A stretch of 64,000 nt of DNA from Bradyrhizobiaceae bacterium Ga0074131 (GTDB lineage Bacteria > Pseudomonadota > Alphaproteobacteria > Rhizobiales > Xanthobacteraceae), in NCBI GenBank assembly GCA_001464035.1, contig LNEC01000017.1:124001-188000 (forward strand). The letters run 5' to 3'. Positions 21,125 through 29,679 of this stretch are shown here, piece by piece. The position numbers and the translations under genes were made by a program. The notes below the pieces were generated by a model that searched no databases, was not told the DNA's origin, and was given only the letters and a program-made list of their open reading frames with translations. Numbering within the stretch: the stretch's first letter is position 1; every line of letters begins with the position of its first letter.

Positions 21125-21159
21125 GTGGAGATTCGAGGGGTAAACCTTCGAATCTCCAC
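21125..21159 (-). other. 12-bp perfect stem-loop after rplL
   Basis: The arms gtggagattcga and tcgaatctccac are exact complements around an 11-nt loop, about 70 nt past the rplL stop. No T-tract follows. It is a good candidate for a double-strand RNase site or attenuator separating rplJL from rpoBC. Confidence 0.65.
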
Positions 21160-21229
21160 ACATTCCTGTGTACAACGCGGTCCGGCTACCCCGGCTCGCG
21201 TTGTTAGAAGTCGCTCCAGCAAGCTTGAC

Positions 21230-21601
21230 TTACTTGAGCTCAACCTTGGCGCCGGCCTTCTCGAGCTGGGCCTTGATCTTGTCGGCTTCGTCCTTGTTGA
21301 CGCCTTCCTTGACAGCCTTGGGCGCGCCCTCGACGAGGTCTTTGGCTTCCTTGAGGCCGAGGCCGGTGATGGCGCGGACTTCCTTGATGACTTCGATCTT
21401 CTTCTCGCCGGCGGCGGTGAGCATGACCGTGAACTCGGTCTTCTCTTCAGCGGGAGCAGCGGCGGCAGCGGCCGGACCGGCCACCGCGACGGCGGCAGCG
21501 GCGGACACGCCCCACTTTTCTTCAAGGAGCTTCGCGAGCTCGGCAGCTTCGAGCACGGTGAGGCTCGAGAGGTCGTCAACAATCTTCTGTAGGTCGGCCA
21601 T
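21230..21601 (-). CDS. rplL: 50S ribosomal protein L7/L12
   Basis: This 123-residue stalk protein recruits translational GTPases. The N-terminal dimerisation part ([20 protein letters not shown]), an Ala/Pro-rich hinge at about residues 35-52, and the C-terminal factor-binding domain with [15 protein letters not shown] are all present. It lies 56 nt after rplJ, as usual. Four copies per ribosome are expected, consistent with a hairpin-mediated step-down before rpoB. Confidence 0.99.
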   Translation of the reverse strand: MADLQKIVDDLSSLTVLEAAELAKLLEEKWGVSAAAAVAVAGPAAAAAAPAEEKTEFTVMLTAAGEKKIEVIKEVRAITGLGLKEAKDLVEGAPKAVKEGVNKDEADKIKAQLEKAGAKVELK

Positions 21602-21657
21602 TGATCTGTTTCCTTAAGCGAATTCGGTTCGAACCAGGTTGATGTTTGCGAAGGGCG

Positions 21658-22176
21658 TCAGGCCGCTTCGCTCTTTGAGGCATAGGCCTGAATGACGCGC
21701 GCGAGCTTGGCCGCGGGCGCAGTCGAGAGCTGAGCGATCTTGGTTGCCGGCGCCACCAGGAGGCCGACGATCTTTCCGCGCAGTTCATCGAGCGACGGCA
21801 GGGCGGCAAGCGCCTTGACGCCGTTAACATCCAGGATGGTTTTACCCATCGAGCCGCCGAGAATGACGAACTGCTCGTTCGTCTTGGCGAATTCGATGGC
21901 AACCTTCGGCGCCGCTACCGGATCATTGGAAGTCGCGATCACGGTCGGCCCCTTGAGCAGGGAACCGATGGCAACGACGTCTGTGCCTTCAAGAGCAATT
22001 TTGGCGAGACGGTTCTTCGAGACCTTCACCGAGGCGCCCGCCAGCTTCATCTGCGTACGCAGCTTCTGCATCTGGGCCACGGTGAGGCCGGAATAGTGGG
22101 CGACGACTGCAACGCTGGTGGTCTTGAACAGACCGTTCAGCGCCTCAACCGCGTCCTTTTTTGCCGCTCTTTCCAC
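21658..22176 (-). CDS. rplJ: 50S ribosomal protein L10
   Basis: This 172-residue L10 is the stalk base that carries the L7/L12 dimers. I place the start at a GTG (22176), read [17 protein letters not shown], because GGAGAGA precedes it and the length then matches the family. Upstream in-frame sequence is leader. L10 (with L12) represses its own message in other bacteria. The 567-nt region upstream would hold such a leader. Confidence 0.95.
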   Translation of the reverse strand: MERAAKKDAVEALNGLFKTTSVAVVAHYSGLTVAQMQKLRTQMKLAGASVKVSKNRLAKIALEGTDVVAIGSLLKGPTVIATSNDPVAAPKVAIEFAKTNEQFVILGGSMGKTILDVNGVKALAALPSLDELRGKIVGLLVAPATKIAQLSTAPAAKLARVIQAYASKSEAA

Positions 22177-22743
22177 AGCAAGCTCTCTCCGGTTGGCGGT
22201 CTGCGCCTTGAGGCAGGACCGCCGGGTTGCACCCATCGTCCCGCCTGAACCTGACCTCGAGACCACTTCAAGTCTCAGGACACGCCGGGCACGACGACAT
22301 TGAAAAGCCTGCCCGCCCGAGCCGAACAGGCCCGGGGTGTCGAGGTTCGAACCATATCCGCTGACCGCCGCGCGAACGCGGCGTAAGCGAAATCCGGTCT
22401 TCACCCGTCTATGCAGGCCGATGAATTAAGCCGTTGAAGAAACTTTTGGTTTCGCCGCCGGCGCCTGCAGTCTTGGACAGGATCGAGGCCATTCGGCAAG
22501 CCGAAGACCCCTGCCCTCATCCTTCCCAAACGACGGGTTCCTCCCTTTCGAGCAATCCATGCGGATGTCCTGAAAGGAATGATCTCCTAACGTATCGGGT
22601 TTTCGGAATGCGAGCACGGACGTGCCAGCAACAGCCAGCACGCCCGGAAATGATTGTCTAACGAGTCTTTTCCGGCTTGCCAAGCGCTTTTTGCGTGCGG
22701 CCCACCAAGGTAGTTTTTAACCACCTTGCCGACTTCAGCCTAC
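22177..22743. other. 567-bp region upstream of rplJ
   Basis: No gene is supported here: the open frames lack family resemblance. On the minus strand it should hold the rplJL promoter and an L10-responsive leader. TTGGCA, 17 nt and TAGACA on the minus strand near 22660-22690 is a weak promoter candidate. The distal end carries a hairpin behind the cytochrome gene. Confidence 0.45.
22705..22727 (-). terminator. Hairpin after the cytochrome c gene, possible terminator
   Basis: A caaggtggtt/aactaccttg stem (10 bp with one G-U pair) with a 3-nt A loop begins 17 nt after the stop at 22744. No T-run follows, so termination is uncertain. Confidence 0.4.
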
Positions 22744-23397
22744 TCAAGACTTCGGGCAGGCTGCGCCGGCGTCAGCCCAAGCCTTGATCAGCTCGCCGAA
22801 CTGCTTCTGCGTTCCAGGCGCCGGCATGCGGCCCGCTCCCGGATTCCAGCCCCAGCCGACCAGTTCGTCCTCGGCCATATGCTTGACCAACTCGGCGATA
22901 TCCTTGCCGCCGTTGCGCTGCTTGTCCTTGATTTGAACGCAGATCTGCCCGAGCGACTTTTCCTGCCAAGCCATCTCCGATGGCGCCAGCGACCATTTGG
23001 GATTGCCGGGCACGCCCGCCGCATCGAAATTGGTCTCACGGTGGCAAGTGCTGCAAACAAGGCCGCCGGCTGCCCCTACCCCGCCCTCGCCGCGAATCAC
23101 GAGCGGCTGATGCGGCAGCATCTTGTCGGTTTGCGTGGGGCGCTCGGTCGCCGGGTGGCAATTCATACATCGTGGCGACTGAATGACCCTGCCGGCTTCC
23201 TGAAACAACGCCACCGCGCGATCGTTCTGGTCTTTGATGTTGCCGAATTCCGACACCGGCTTCAACGCCTGAGGGTTGGTCATCGGCTCCGAAGCGGCAT
23301 CGGCCACACTCCGAAAGTGCGGTTCAGCGAACGCTAGCAGGCTGGTCGCGATGCTGCCCGCGACCAATGCCAATAATGTACGTTTTGGCGCGCTCAT
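22744..23397 (-). CDS. Periplasmic dihaem cytochrome c
   Basis: This 217-residue protein has an N-terminal hydrophobic signal (residues 7-24) and two haem-binding sites, CMNCH at 77-81 and CSTCH at 115-119. The start overlaps the stop of the molybdopterin subunit gene by ATGA, so the two are translationally coupled. The likely role is to accept electrons from the molybdenum hydroxylase and pass them to the respiratory chain. A 200-residue longer frame exists but reads through the upstream gene out of frame. Confidence 0.88.
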   Translation of the reverse strand: MSAPKRTLLALVAGSIATSLLAFAEPHFRSVADAASEPMTNPQALKPVSEFGNIKDQNDRAVALFQEAGRVIQSPRCMNCHPATERPTQTDKMLPHQPLVIRGEGGVGAAGGLVCSTCHRETNFDAAGVPGNPKWSLAPSEMAWQEKSLGQICVQIKDKQRNGGKDIAELVKHMAEDELVGWGWNPGAGRMPAPGTQKQFGELIKAWADAGAACPKS

Positions 23398-25562
23398 GCC
23401 GAAGCTCCACGCACAATCGGCAATTGCCGCGGCCGCCCGACGCCAAGCCTGGCCATCGCGTTGGCGACCGCAGGCCCGAGCGGCGGAACGCCGGGCTCGC
23501 CGACGCCGCTTGGCTTCTCCGTGGAAGCGACGATCGTCACATCGACCTCCGGCATCTCGTCGATGCGCAGCGAACGATAGGTATTGAAGTTGGCCGCCAA
23601 CGGCCTGCCGGCGTCCAGGGGCTGTTCGGCGTAAAGAATGTGACCGAGCGCAAAGCCGATGCCGCCTTCGATCTGAGCGCGGATGATGTCCGGATTGACC
23701 GCAACACCGCAGTCCACCGCGCACCAGACCTTGTGAACCCGGGGACCCTCTTTTTCCATCGAGAGCTCGACAACCTGCGCGACGAACGTGTTGAAACTCT
23801 CGACTACTGCGACGCCGCGGGCGCGGCCCGGCGCAAGTTTGGCGTTCTTCCAGTCGGCGCGCTCGGCCACCGCCCTGAGCACGCCGGCGTGGCGCGGCTT
23901 TCTGCCCATCAAGGCGAGGCGGCCTTCCACCGGGTCCTTGCCGGCCGCTTCCAGCAGTTCGTCGACAAAAGCCTCGACCGCGTAGCCAGTGTGGGTATGG
24001 CCTACCGATCTCCACCACAGTACGGGAACGCCGACATCAGCCTGATGCAGATCGCATCTGAAATTGGCGACCTCATAGGGTATCTCGTGGGAACCCTCAT
24101 AGGCCGTCGAATCCAGTCCATCCTTCATGCTCATCGCCTCGAATGGCGATCCCTTCATGATCGACTGGCAGACGATGGTGTCGCTCCAGGCTTCGATCTT
24201 GCCGTCACGAACCACACCGCGCATGCGATGGATACTGAACGGGCGATAGTAGCCGCCGAGCATGTCGTCCTCTCGGGTCCATACCAGCTTTATGGCTTTG
24301 CCCGGACCGATCGCCTTTGCCACTTCGGCAAGTTCGACCGCGACATGCATGGTCTGCTGCGCGCGCCGGCCGAAACTGCCGCCCGCCAAGATGGTCTGCA
24401 GTTGTACCTTGTCGATGCCGATACCCAGCACCTTGGCAATGGCGGCATGATCCGGCGTCGGGAATTGACACCCGAACCGCGCCGACGCGGTCGCGCCCTC
24501 CCATTTGATGAAGCCGTTGAGCGGCTCCATCGCCGCATGCGCGAGATAGGGAAATACATACTCGGCCTCGATCAGACGGCCGCCCCTGGCGACGGCGGCC
24601 TCGACGTCGCCCTCCTGCCTGACGGTCTTGCCGGGCGTCTTCGACAACGAGCGAAACTCCGATAACAATTGCGGCGTGCCGCGCGTTTCGGCCTTGCCGT
24701 CATCCCAGGTGATCTTCAGACGATCTCGCGCGGTCTTGGCCGGCCAGAAGCCTTTGGCGTAGACCGCCACCCCGGTCTGCACCTGCTTGACGTCGACTAC
24801 ACCGGCCACCGCCCTGGCCGCCGCCGCGTCGAAGGACGCGACCGTGCCGCCGAACTTCGGCGATCGCGCAATCACGACCGTGAGCATGTCCGGCTCATTA
24901 ATGTCGAGCGTGAACTCCGCGGTGCCATTCGACTTGATCGCACTGTCAAGACGTTTCACCACGCCTTCCTTGCCGATCAGCTTGAATTGCGATGGGTCCT
25001 TGAGTTTGGGATCGGCCGGCGCCGGTTGCCGCATGGCCGCGGCGGCGAATGCACCGAAGCGGCCTTCCTTGCCCGATGGATGCCGGATGACACCGGCGTT
25101 CACCGTGATTTCCAACGCAGGCACCTTCCATTGCTCCGCAGCCGCGCTGACCAGCATCGCGCGCGCCGCGGCGCCGACCTTGCGCATCTGCTCGTAGGAA
25201 TTCGCAATCGCGCTCGAACCACCGGTGCCCTGCACGCCGAACGCCAGGTTCTTGAAGAGCGCCGGATTGGACGGCGCATGATCGGCCCGCATCTGCGACC
25301 AGTCGGCGTCGAGCTCTTCGGCGACCAATGTCGCCATTCCCGTCAACGGCCCCTGACCGAATTCGATGTGTTTGCACAGCACCGTCACTGTATTGTCGGC
25401 ATCGATGGTAAGGAAGGTGTTCGGCGCGATATTGACGCCCGACGCCGCCGGTGCAGCCTGCGCGAAAGCCTTGCCGCCACCGGCGATGTATACGCCAATT
25501 GCAAGTCCCGCGCCCGCTTTCAACAGCGAGCGGCGAGAGAGGGTCGCCTCATGAATGGTCAT
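23394..25562 (-). CDS. Molybdopterin-binding hydroxylase subunit (isoquinoline 1-oxidoreductase beta type)
   Basis: This 722-residue large subunit of the xanthine-dehydrogenase superfamily has a twin-arginine signal (SRRSLLKAG at 9-17), so the folded enzyme is exported. Family motifs include EFGQGPLTGMATLVAEELD near residue 67, and GGSFGRRAQQ and PGVPPLGPAVANA near the C-terminus. It lies 3 nt after the 2Fe-2S subunit gene and overlaps the cytochrome gene by 4 nt. Such enzymes hydroxylate N-heterocycles or oxidise aldehydes. The substrate here is not known, and no XdhC-type maturation factor lies next to it. Confidence 0.9.
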   Translation of the reverse strand: MTIHEATLSRRSLLKAGAGLAIGVYIAGGGKAFAQAAPAASGVNIAPNTFLTIDADNTVTVLCKHIEFGQGPLTGMATLVAEELDADWSQMRADHAPSNPALFKNLAFGVQGTGGSSAIANSYEQMRKVGAAARAMLVSAAAEQWKVPALEITVNAGVIRHPSGKEGRFGAFAAAAMRQPAPADPKLKDPSQFKLIGKEGVVKRLDSAIKSNGTAEFTLDINEPDMLTVVIARSPKFGGTVASFDAAAARAVAGVVDVKQVQTGVAVYAKGFWPAKTARDRLKITWDDGKAETRGTPQLLSEFRSLSKTPGKTVRQEGDVEAAVARGGRLIEAEYVFPYLAHAAMEPLNGFIKWEGATASARFGCQFPTPDHAAIAKVLGIGIDKVQLQTILAGGSFGRRAQQTMHVAVELAEVAKAIGPGKAIKLVWTREDDMLGGYYRPFSIHRMRGVVRDGKIEAWSDTIVCQSIMKGSPFEAMSMKDGLDSTAYEGSHEIPYEVANFRCDLHQADVGVPVLWWRSVGHTHTGYAVEAFVDELLEAAGKDPVEGRLALMGRKPRHAGVLRAVAERADWKNAKLAPGRARGVAVVESFNTFVAQVVELSMEKEGPRVHKVWCAVDCGVAVNPDIIRAQIEGGIGFALGHILYAEQPLDAGRPLAANFNTYRSLRIDEMPEVDVTIVASTEKPSGVGEPGVPPLGPAVANAMARLGVGRPRQLPIVRGASA

Positions 25563-25565
25563 GGC

Positions 25566-26030
25566 TCAACCCTCCAGCGATTTTGCCGCGCCATGGATCG
25601 CGGCGCGGATGCGGACATAGGTGGCGCAACGGCAGATGTTGCCGTTCATCGCCAGATCGATGTCGCGATCGGTCGGCTGCGGGTTGATGCCAAGCAGCGC
25701 GGCGGCGCTCATGATCTGGCCTGATTGGCAATAGCCGCATTGCGGTACATCGAGCGCGACCCAAGCCGTTTGCACGGCCTTGCCCTCCTTGCTGTCCAGT
25801 CCTTCGATGGTGATGACTTCGCTCTTGCCGACGGCCGAGACCGGTAATGCACACGAGCGTACCGTCTGGCCGTCGAGATAGACCGTGCACGCGCCGCATT
25901 GCGCGACGCCGCAGCCATATTTGGTGCCCATCAATCCAGCGCCGTCGCGAATCGCCCACAGCAGCGGGGTATCAGGATCGACATCGACTGAATGATTTTG
26001 ACCGTTGATCTTGAGCGTGAACGCCGCCAT
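25566..26030 (-). CDS. 2Fe-2S subunit of molybdenum hydroxylase (isoquinoline 1-oxidoreductase alpha type)
   Basis: This 154-residue ferredoxin-like subunit carries two clusters. The plant-type cluster ligands are C40, C45, C48 and C60 ([11 protein letters not shown]). The second cluster has CGYC at 98-101 and CRC at 133-135. Start [11 protein letters not shown] is preceded by GGAGAGGA. It has no signal peptide of its own and would ride with the Tat-exported large subunit. It is first of a three-gene operon with the molybdopterin subunit and cytochrome c. Confidence 0.93.
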   Translation of the reverse strand: MAAFTLKINGQNHSVDVDPDTPLLWAIRDGAGLMGTKYGCGVAQCGACTVYLDGQTVRSCALPVSAVGKSEVITIEGLDSKEGKAVQTAWVALDVPQCGYCQSGQIMSAAALLGINPQPTDRDIDLAMNGNICRCATYVRIRAAIHGAAKSLEG

Positions 26031-26212
26031 TGCCGTCCTCTCCGAATAGGAAGCGCGGACACTACCTTCGAGCGGGCTCAATCAAGAATCACAAAAATTT
26101 GTCGATGCGAATTTCGGTTGCGCGGAACAATCCTCGCTGTCACCGCCGCGTCATCTTGCGCAACGAATAGGCAATCGTCTCAATACAGGCAGCGGATTTC
26201 ACCGCATGGGTA

Positions 26213-27157
26213 TCACACCGGATAGGCGAGCGGCCGGCCTGCGAAAAACGCATCGAGATTGGCGATCACGCAATCCTGCATCGCCGTGTGCGACTCCAGG
26301 GTATGGCCGCCGATATGCGGGGTCAGCACAACATGCGGAAATGCGGTCAGCGCATCCGGCGCGTGCGGCTCCTGCTCGAACACATCAAGGCCGGCGCCCG
26401 CGATGGTGTTGTCGGCCAGCGCTGCGACCAGCGCCTTCTGGTCGACCACCGAGCCCCGGGAGATGTTGACGACATAGCCGCCGGCGCCGAGCTTCCCAAG
26501 GATCGCGGCATCGACGGCGTGGTGGGTGTCGACGCCGGCGCGAACCGCGATCATCAGCACACTGCACCATTCCGCCAGCGCCGCGAGGCTCGGCAGGTAT
26601 TGATAGGGCACGTCATGCCGGCTGCGGCTGAAGTAACCGACCTCGGTCTCGAAGGCCGCGACGCGGCCGGCGATCTTGCGGCCGATCTCGCCCATGCCGT
26701 AGACGCCGATGCGGCGGCCGCGCATGCCGGCCTGCGGTCGCATCATCGGCGACGGCTTGGCCGACGACCAGCCGCCGCTTCGGACATAATCGTCCGCCGG
26801 CAGCAGGCGCCGCGTCACCGCCAGCATCAGGGTGACCGCGATATCGGCGACCGAGGATGCATTTGCGCCCGGACTGTGGGCGACCGCGATTCTGCGCTGC
26901 GCCGCGGCGGCCAGATCGACGCCGTCATATCCGGTTCCATAACAGACGATGGCGCCGAGCTTCGGCATCAGGTCCATCTGGGCTGCGCCCAGTTGCGTGG
27001 CGCCGGCCGTCACCATCGCCGCCACCTCCGAAAGCTGGTCGGCCGCCAACACCTCGTTGGGCGGCTTGCCGGCGGTGTCCAGCAGCTCGAAGCGCTGCCC
27101 GATGCGCACCAACATGGCTTTGGGAAAGCGGGAATATATCAAGACTTTGTTGGACAT
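26213..27157 (-). CDS. D-isomer-specific 2-hydroxyacid dehydrogenase
   Basis: This 314-residue NAD(P)-dependent dehydrogenase has the nucleotide-binding motif VYGMGEIGRKIAGRV and the family signature GGYVVNISRGSVVDQ. The catalytic Arg/Glu/His set lies around AVRAGVDTHH, GLDVFEQEP and LTPHIGGHT. Start MSNKVLIYSR is preferred to one nine codons upstream because AGGAAA precedes it. It is probably a glyoxylate/hydroxypyruvate reductase-like enzyme, but its exact substrate is not readable. It lies downstream of the rplKA terminator and upstream of the hydroxylase operon. Confidence 0.88.
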   Translation of the reverse strand: MSNKVLIYSRFPKAMLVRIGQRFELLDTAGKPPNEVLAADQLSEVAAMVTAGATQLGAAQMDLMPKLGAIVCYGTGYDGVDLAAAAQRRIAVAHSPGANASSVADIAVTLMLAVTRRLLPADDYVRSGGWSSAKPSPMMRPQAGMRGRRIGVYGMGEIGRKIAGRVAAFETEVGYFSRSRHDVPYQYLPSLAALAEWCSVLMIAVRAGVDTHHAVDAAILGKLGAGGYVVNISRGSVVDQKALVAALADNTIAGAGLDVFEQEPHAPDALTAFPHVVLTPHIGGHTLESHTAMQDCVIANLDAFFAGRPLAYPV

Positions 27158-27183
27158 CGGCTGATTTCCTGAGATCAAAGACA

Positions 27184-27215
27184 AAGGGCGGAACAGGTTT
27201 CCCTGTCCCGCCCTT
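27184..27215 (-). terminator. Rho-independent terminator of rplK-rplA
   Basis: On the minus strand a 14-bp stem (arms beginning aagggcgggacagg, one G-U pair) closes on a GAAA loop and is followed by TTTGTCTTTG. It lies about 30 nt after the rplA stop. It separates rplKA from the hydroxyacid dehydrogenase gene, whose start is just downstream. Confidence 0.8.
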
Positions 27216-27243
27216 GCCGCGATTGTTGTCGCGCCACCGGCCG

Positions 27244-27936
27244 TTAGCCGAGCAGCGTGCCCGGCTCAACCTTCACGCCCGGTCCCATCGAGGAGGATAC
27301 CGCGACGCGCTGGATGTAGGTGCCCTTGGCGCCGGCAGGCTTCGCCTTGGCGACCGCATCCGCGAGCGCCTTGACGTTCTGCACCAGCTTCTCTTCCGAG
27401 AACGACGCCTTGCCGATGCCGGCCTGCACGATGCCGGCCTTCTCGACCCGGAACTCGACCGAACCGCCCTTGGCGCCCTTGACGGCGTTGGCGATGTCCA
27501 TGGTCACGGTGCCGATCTTCGGATTCGGCATCATGCCGCGCGGTCCCAGCACCTTCCCGAGCCGGCCGACCAGCGGCATCATGTCGGGGGTGGCGATGCA
27601 GCGGTCGAAATCGATCTGACCGCCCTGTACCTTCTCGACCAGGTCCTCGGCGCCGACGACGTCGGCGCCCGCGGCCTTGGCCTCTTCGGCCTTGGCGCCC
27701 CGCGCGAACACGCCGACGCGCAAGGTGCGGCCGGTGCCGTTCGGCAGGGTCACCACGCCACGCACCATCTGGTCGGCGTGACGCGGATCGACCCCGAGAT
27801 TGATAGCAATCTCGACCGTCTCGTCGAACTTCGACGTGGCGCGTTCCTTGACCATCTTGATGGCGTCCGCCAGCGGGTAAAGCTTTTCGCGATCAACACC
27901 CTCGCGGGCCTTCTTCAAGCGTTTTCCGATTGCCAT
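27244..27936 (-). CDS. rplA: 50S ribosomal protein L1
   Basis: This 230-residue L1 forms the mobile L1 stalk that escorts E-site tRNA. The signature [22 protein letters not shown] is present, with [20 protein letters not shown] at the C-terminal half. It lies 5 nt after rplK. L1 represses the L11 operon in E. coli by binding the mRNA leader; no matching leader motif was assigned here. The operon ends in a clear terminator. Confidence 0.98.
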   Translation of the reverse strand: MAIGKRLKKAREGVDREKLYPLADAIKMVKERATSKFDETVEIAINLGVDPRHADQMVRGVVTLPNGTGRTLRVGVFARGAKAEEAKAAGADVVGAEDLVEKVQGGQIDFDRCIATPDMMPLVGRLGKVLGPRGMMPNPKIGTVTMDIANAVKGAKGGSVEFRVEKAGIVQAGIGKASFSEEKLVQNVKALADAVAKAKPAGAKGTYIQRVAVSSSMGPGVKVEPGTLLG

Positions 27937-27941
27937 GATCG

Positions 27942-28370
27942 TTACCCCGCAACTTCGAGACCCATCGAACGGGCGGAGCCCTCGACCATCTTCATGGCCG
28001 ACTCGATGGAGTCACAATTGAGATCCTTCATCTTCTTCTCGGCGATTTCGCGCACCTGCGCCTGCGTCACCGCGCCGGCCTTGTCGCGGCCCGGGGCTTT
28101 CGACCCGGACTGGATTTTGGCAGCCTGCTTCAGGAAAAAGGACATTGGCGGAGTCTTCATTTCGAAGGTGAACGAACGATCGGCGTAGATCGTGATCACC
28201 ACCGGAATCGGGGTGTTCTTTTCTTCCTTCTGCGTCTGCGCGTTGAACGCCTTGCAGAATTCCATGATGTTGAGGCCGCGCTGACCAAGCGCGGGTCCGA
28301 TCGGGGGCGAAGGGTTCGCCGCACCGGCCGGCACCTGCAATTTCAGGTATCCGGTCACTTTCTTAGCCAT
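27942..28370 (-). CDS. rplK: 50S ribosomal protein L11
   Basis: This 142-residue L11 is the GTPase-centre protein that also senses uncharged tRNA with RelA. The N-terminal proline-rich segment ([26 protein letters not shown]), site of thiostrepton-class action, is intact. The C-terminal rRNA-binding domain ends [11 protein letters not shown]. It lies 135 nt after nusG and 5 nt before rplA. Confidence 0.98.
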   Translation of the reverse strand: MAKKVTGYLKLQVPAGAANPSPPIGPALGQRGLNIMEFCKAFNAQTQKEEKNTPIPVVITIYADRSFTFEMKTPPMSFFLKQAAKIQSGSKAPGRDKAGAVTQAQVREIAEKKMKDLNCDSIESAMKMVEGSARSMGLEVAG

Positions 28371-28505
28371 TGATCACTCCTCATGTTGTTTCCGGACAAC
28401 CCGGAAGCTTCACAGGACCGTGGTGCGGTTCGATGGATGACTGGCGATCATCCCTCTCCTCCCACGGCTCTTCTCCTCGCCCACCGTAACGGGAGAGGAT
28501 GACGA

Positions 28506-29060
28506 TCAGACCTTCTCGACCTGACCGAATTCCAGTTCGACCGGCGTGGCGCGACCGAAGATCGACACCGCGACCTTCACGCGCGAGCGCGCCTCGTCGA
28601 TTTCCTCGACCACACCGGAGAACGATGCGAACGGGCCGTCGGCCACCCGCACATTCTCGCCGATCTCGAACGACACCGACGCCTTCGGGCGCTCGACGCC
28701 TTCCTGCACCTGGTGCAGAATCCGCATGGCTTCGGCTTCCGAGATCGGCATCGGCTTGTTTTCCGCACCGAGAAAGCCGGTTACCTTCGGGGTATTCTTG
28801 ATCAGGTGGAAGGCTTCGTCGGTGAGCTTCATCTTCACCAGCACGTAGCCCGGGAAAAACTTGCGCTCGGCGTCGATCTTGCGGCCGCGGCGCACTTCCG
28901 TGACTTTTTCGGTGGGCACCAGCACCTGCTCGAACAGTTCTTCAAGCCCGCGCTGTTTCGACTGTTCCCGGATGGACTCCGCGACCTTCTTTTCGAAGTT
29001 CGAATAGGCGTGCACGATATACCAGCGCTTATCCATCGTCTGAGTTCCAGCGCTTGTCAT
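28506..29060 (-). CDS. nusG: Transcription termination/antitermination factor NusG
   Basis: This NusG of 184 residues has the NGN domain KRWYIVHAYSNFEKKV through GFLGAENKPMPIS. The C-terminal KOW domain (GENVRVADGPFASFSGVVEE, GRATPVELEFGQVEKV) binds Rho or S10. The start at 29060 overlaps the secE stop as TGATG, suggesting coupling. An internal ATG at 29036 (MDKRW) would give 176 residues and cannot be excluded. Gene order secE-nusG-rplK is canonical. Confidence 0.96.
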   Translation of the reverse strand: MTSAGTQTMDKRWYIVHAYSNFEKKVAESIREQSKQRGLEELFEQVLVPTEKVTEVRRGRKIDAERKFFPGYVLVKMKLTDEAFHLIKNTPKVTGFLGAENKPMPISEAEAMRILHQVQEGVERPKASVSFEIGENVRVADGPFASFSGVVEEIDEARSRVKVAVSIFGRATPVELEFGQVEKV

Positions 29061-29251
29061 CAGCGAACACCGAGCAAAAAGGTGACGAGATAGCGGATGA
29101 TCAGATCCGCGACGAAAAAGAAGATCGAGGCCAGCGTGACCATCACGAACACCATGATGGTGGTGATCGTGGTCTCGCGCCGGGACGGCCAGGTGACCTT
29201 GGCGGTCTCCGAGCGCACTTCCTGCAGGAATTTGAACGGGCTGAAAGCCAT
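29060..29251 (-). CDS. secE: Preprotein translocase subunit SecE
   Basis: This 63-residue single-helix SecE has a cytoplasmic amphipathic part (FLQEVRSETAKVTWPSRRET) followed by one membrane span (TIMVFVMVTLASIFFFVADL). It clamps SecY in the translocon. I use the ATG at 29251 (MAFSPFKF); one four codons upstream (29263) is possible. It is the first gene of the secE-nusG transcript, with a candidate promoter at 29421-29449. Confidence 0.93.
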   Translation of the reverse strand: MAFSPFKFLQEVRSETAKVTWPSRRETTITTIMVFVMVTLASIFFFVADLIIRYLVTFLLGVR

Positions 29252-29420
29252 CGTTTGTGCCATCCGCGTCCGCTGGGACGATCTGGGTTTTAAGGAATCC
29301 GAACAGCCCTCTGACGCCCAGCCCTCTCTTGAAGGATGAGCCGGCCAGCGGGCTCGATTGTTCGGGGATTTCAAAGCCGCGCCGGATATCCGTCAAAGCG
29401 GGCCGGCAACAGGTGGCCGC

Positions 29421-29449
29421 TGTGTACTGCGGACGGCCCAAAAGGTCAA
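29421..29449 (-). promoter_or_regulatory. Candidate secE-nusG promoter
   Basis: On the minus strand TTGACC (29449-29444), a 17-nt spacer and TACACA (29426-29421) lie about 170 nt upstream of secE. The CTTGACC context suits alphaproteobacterial housekeeping promoters. It is unconfirmed. Confidence 0.5.
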
Positions 29450-29525
29450 GGCGCCCGCGCAAAGCGGGGGGAAACCAGTACTTCTGCTTCAAGGGTGCGG
29501 CGCGGGCGGGCCGGGTCCGAAGCCG

Positions 29526-29562
29526 CTGCCTTGACTTGGCTCAGCTGCCTTGACTTGGCTCA
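29526..29562. repeat. Tandem duplication of an 18-bp -35-like sequence
   Basis: ctgccttgacttggctca occurs twice at 29526-29543 and 29545-29562, 19 nt apart. Each copy holds CTTGACTTGGCT, the same string as the -35 region of the candidate str promoter (there on the minus strand). Confidence 0.85.
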
Positions 29563-29679
29563 ACAGGCGCGTTCTTGCCGACCCTAGCATTGATCGGGCT
29601 ATTGGCGGCGGGGATGCGAACCGTCCGCCGGAGGCGACCCAAGGCCCGTCGTCCCGGATCACTTGTGAGCTGAACATAC

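Larger units (their letters stand above)
20813..21229. other. rplL-rpoB intergenic region, 417 bp
   Basis: No gene is seen. On the minus strand it carries two hairpins (21125-21159, 21047-21088) and then about 235 nt of leader before rpoB. The layout resembles the E. coli junction, where an attenuator and an RNase III site reduce rpoB relative to rplL. That function is inferred here from structure only. Confidence 0.6.
29252..29679. other. Divergent secE/opgC intergenic region, 428 bp
   Basis: No gene is seen. It contains the candidate secE promoter (minus strand), an 18-bp tandem direct repeat at 29526-29562 and the upstream region of the plus-strand acyltransferase gene. The rest shows nothing assignable. 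Confidence 0.55.

Noticed and set aside
21125..21159. Rho-independent terminator after rplL
   Set aside because: The stem is excellent but no T-tract follows on the minus strand, and rpoB must be expressed from this side.
22744..24018. A 424-codon version of the cytochrome c gene
   Set aside because: The first 207 codons read the molybdopterin subunit gene out of frame. The signal peptide and ATGA overlap fix the start at 23397.
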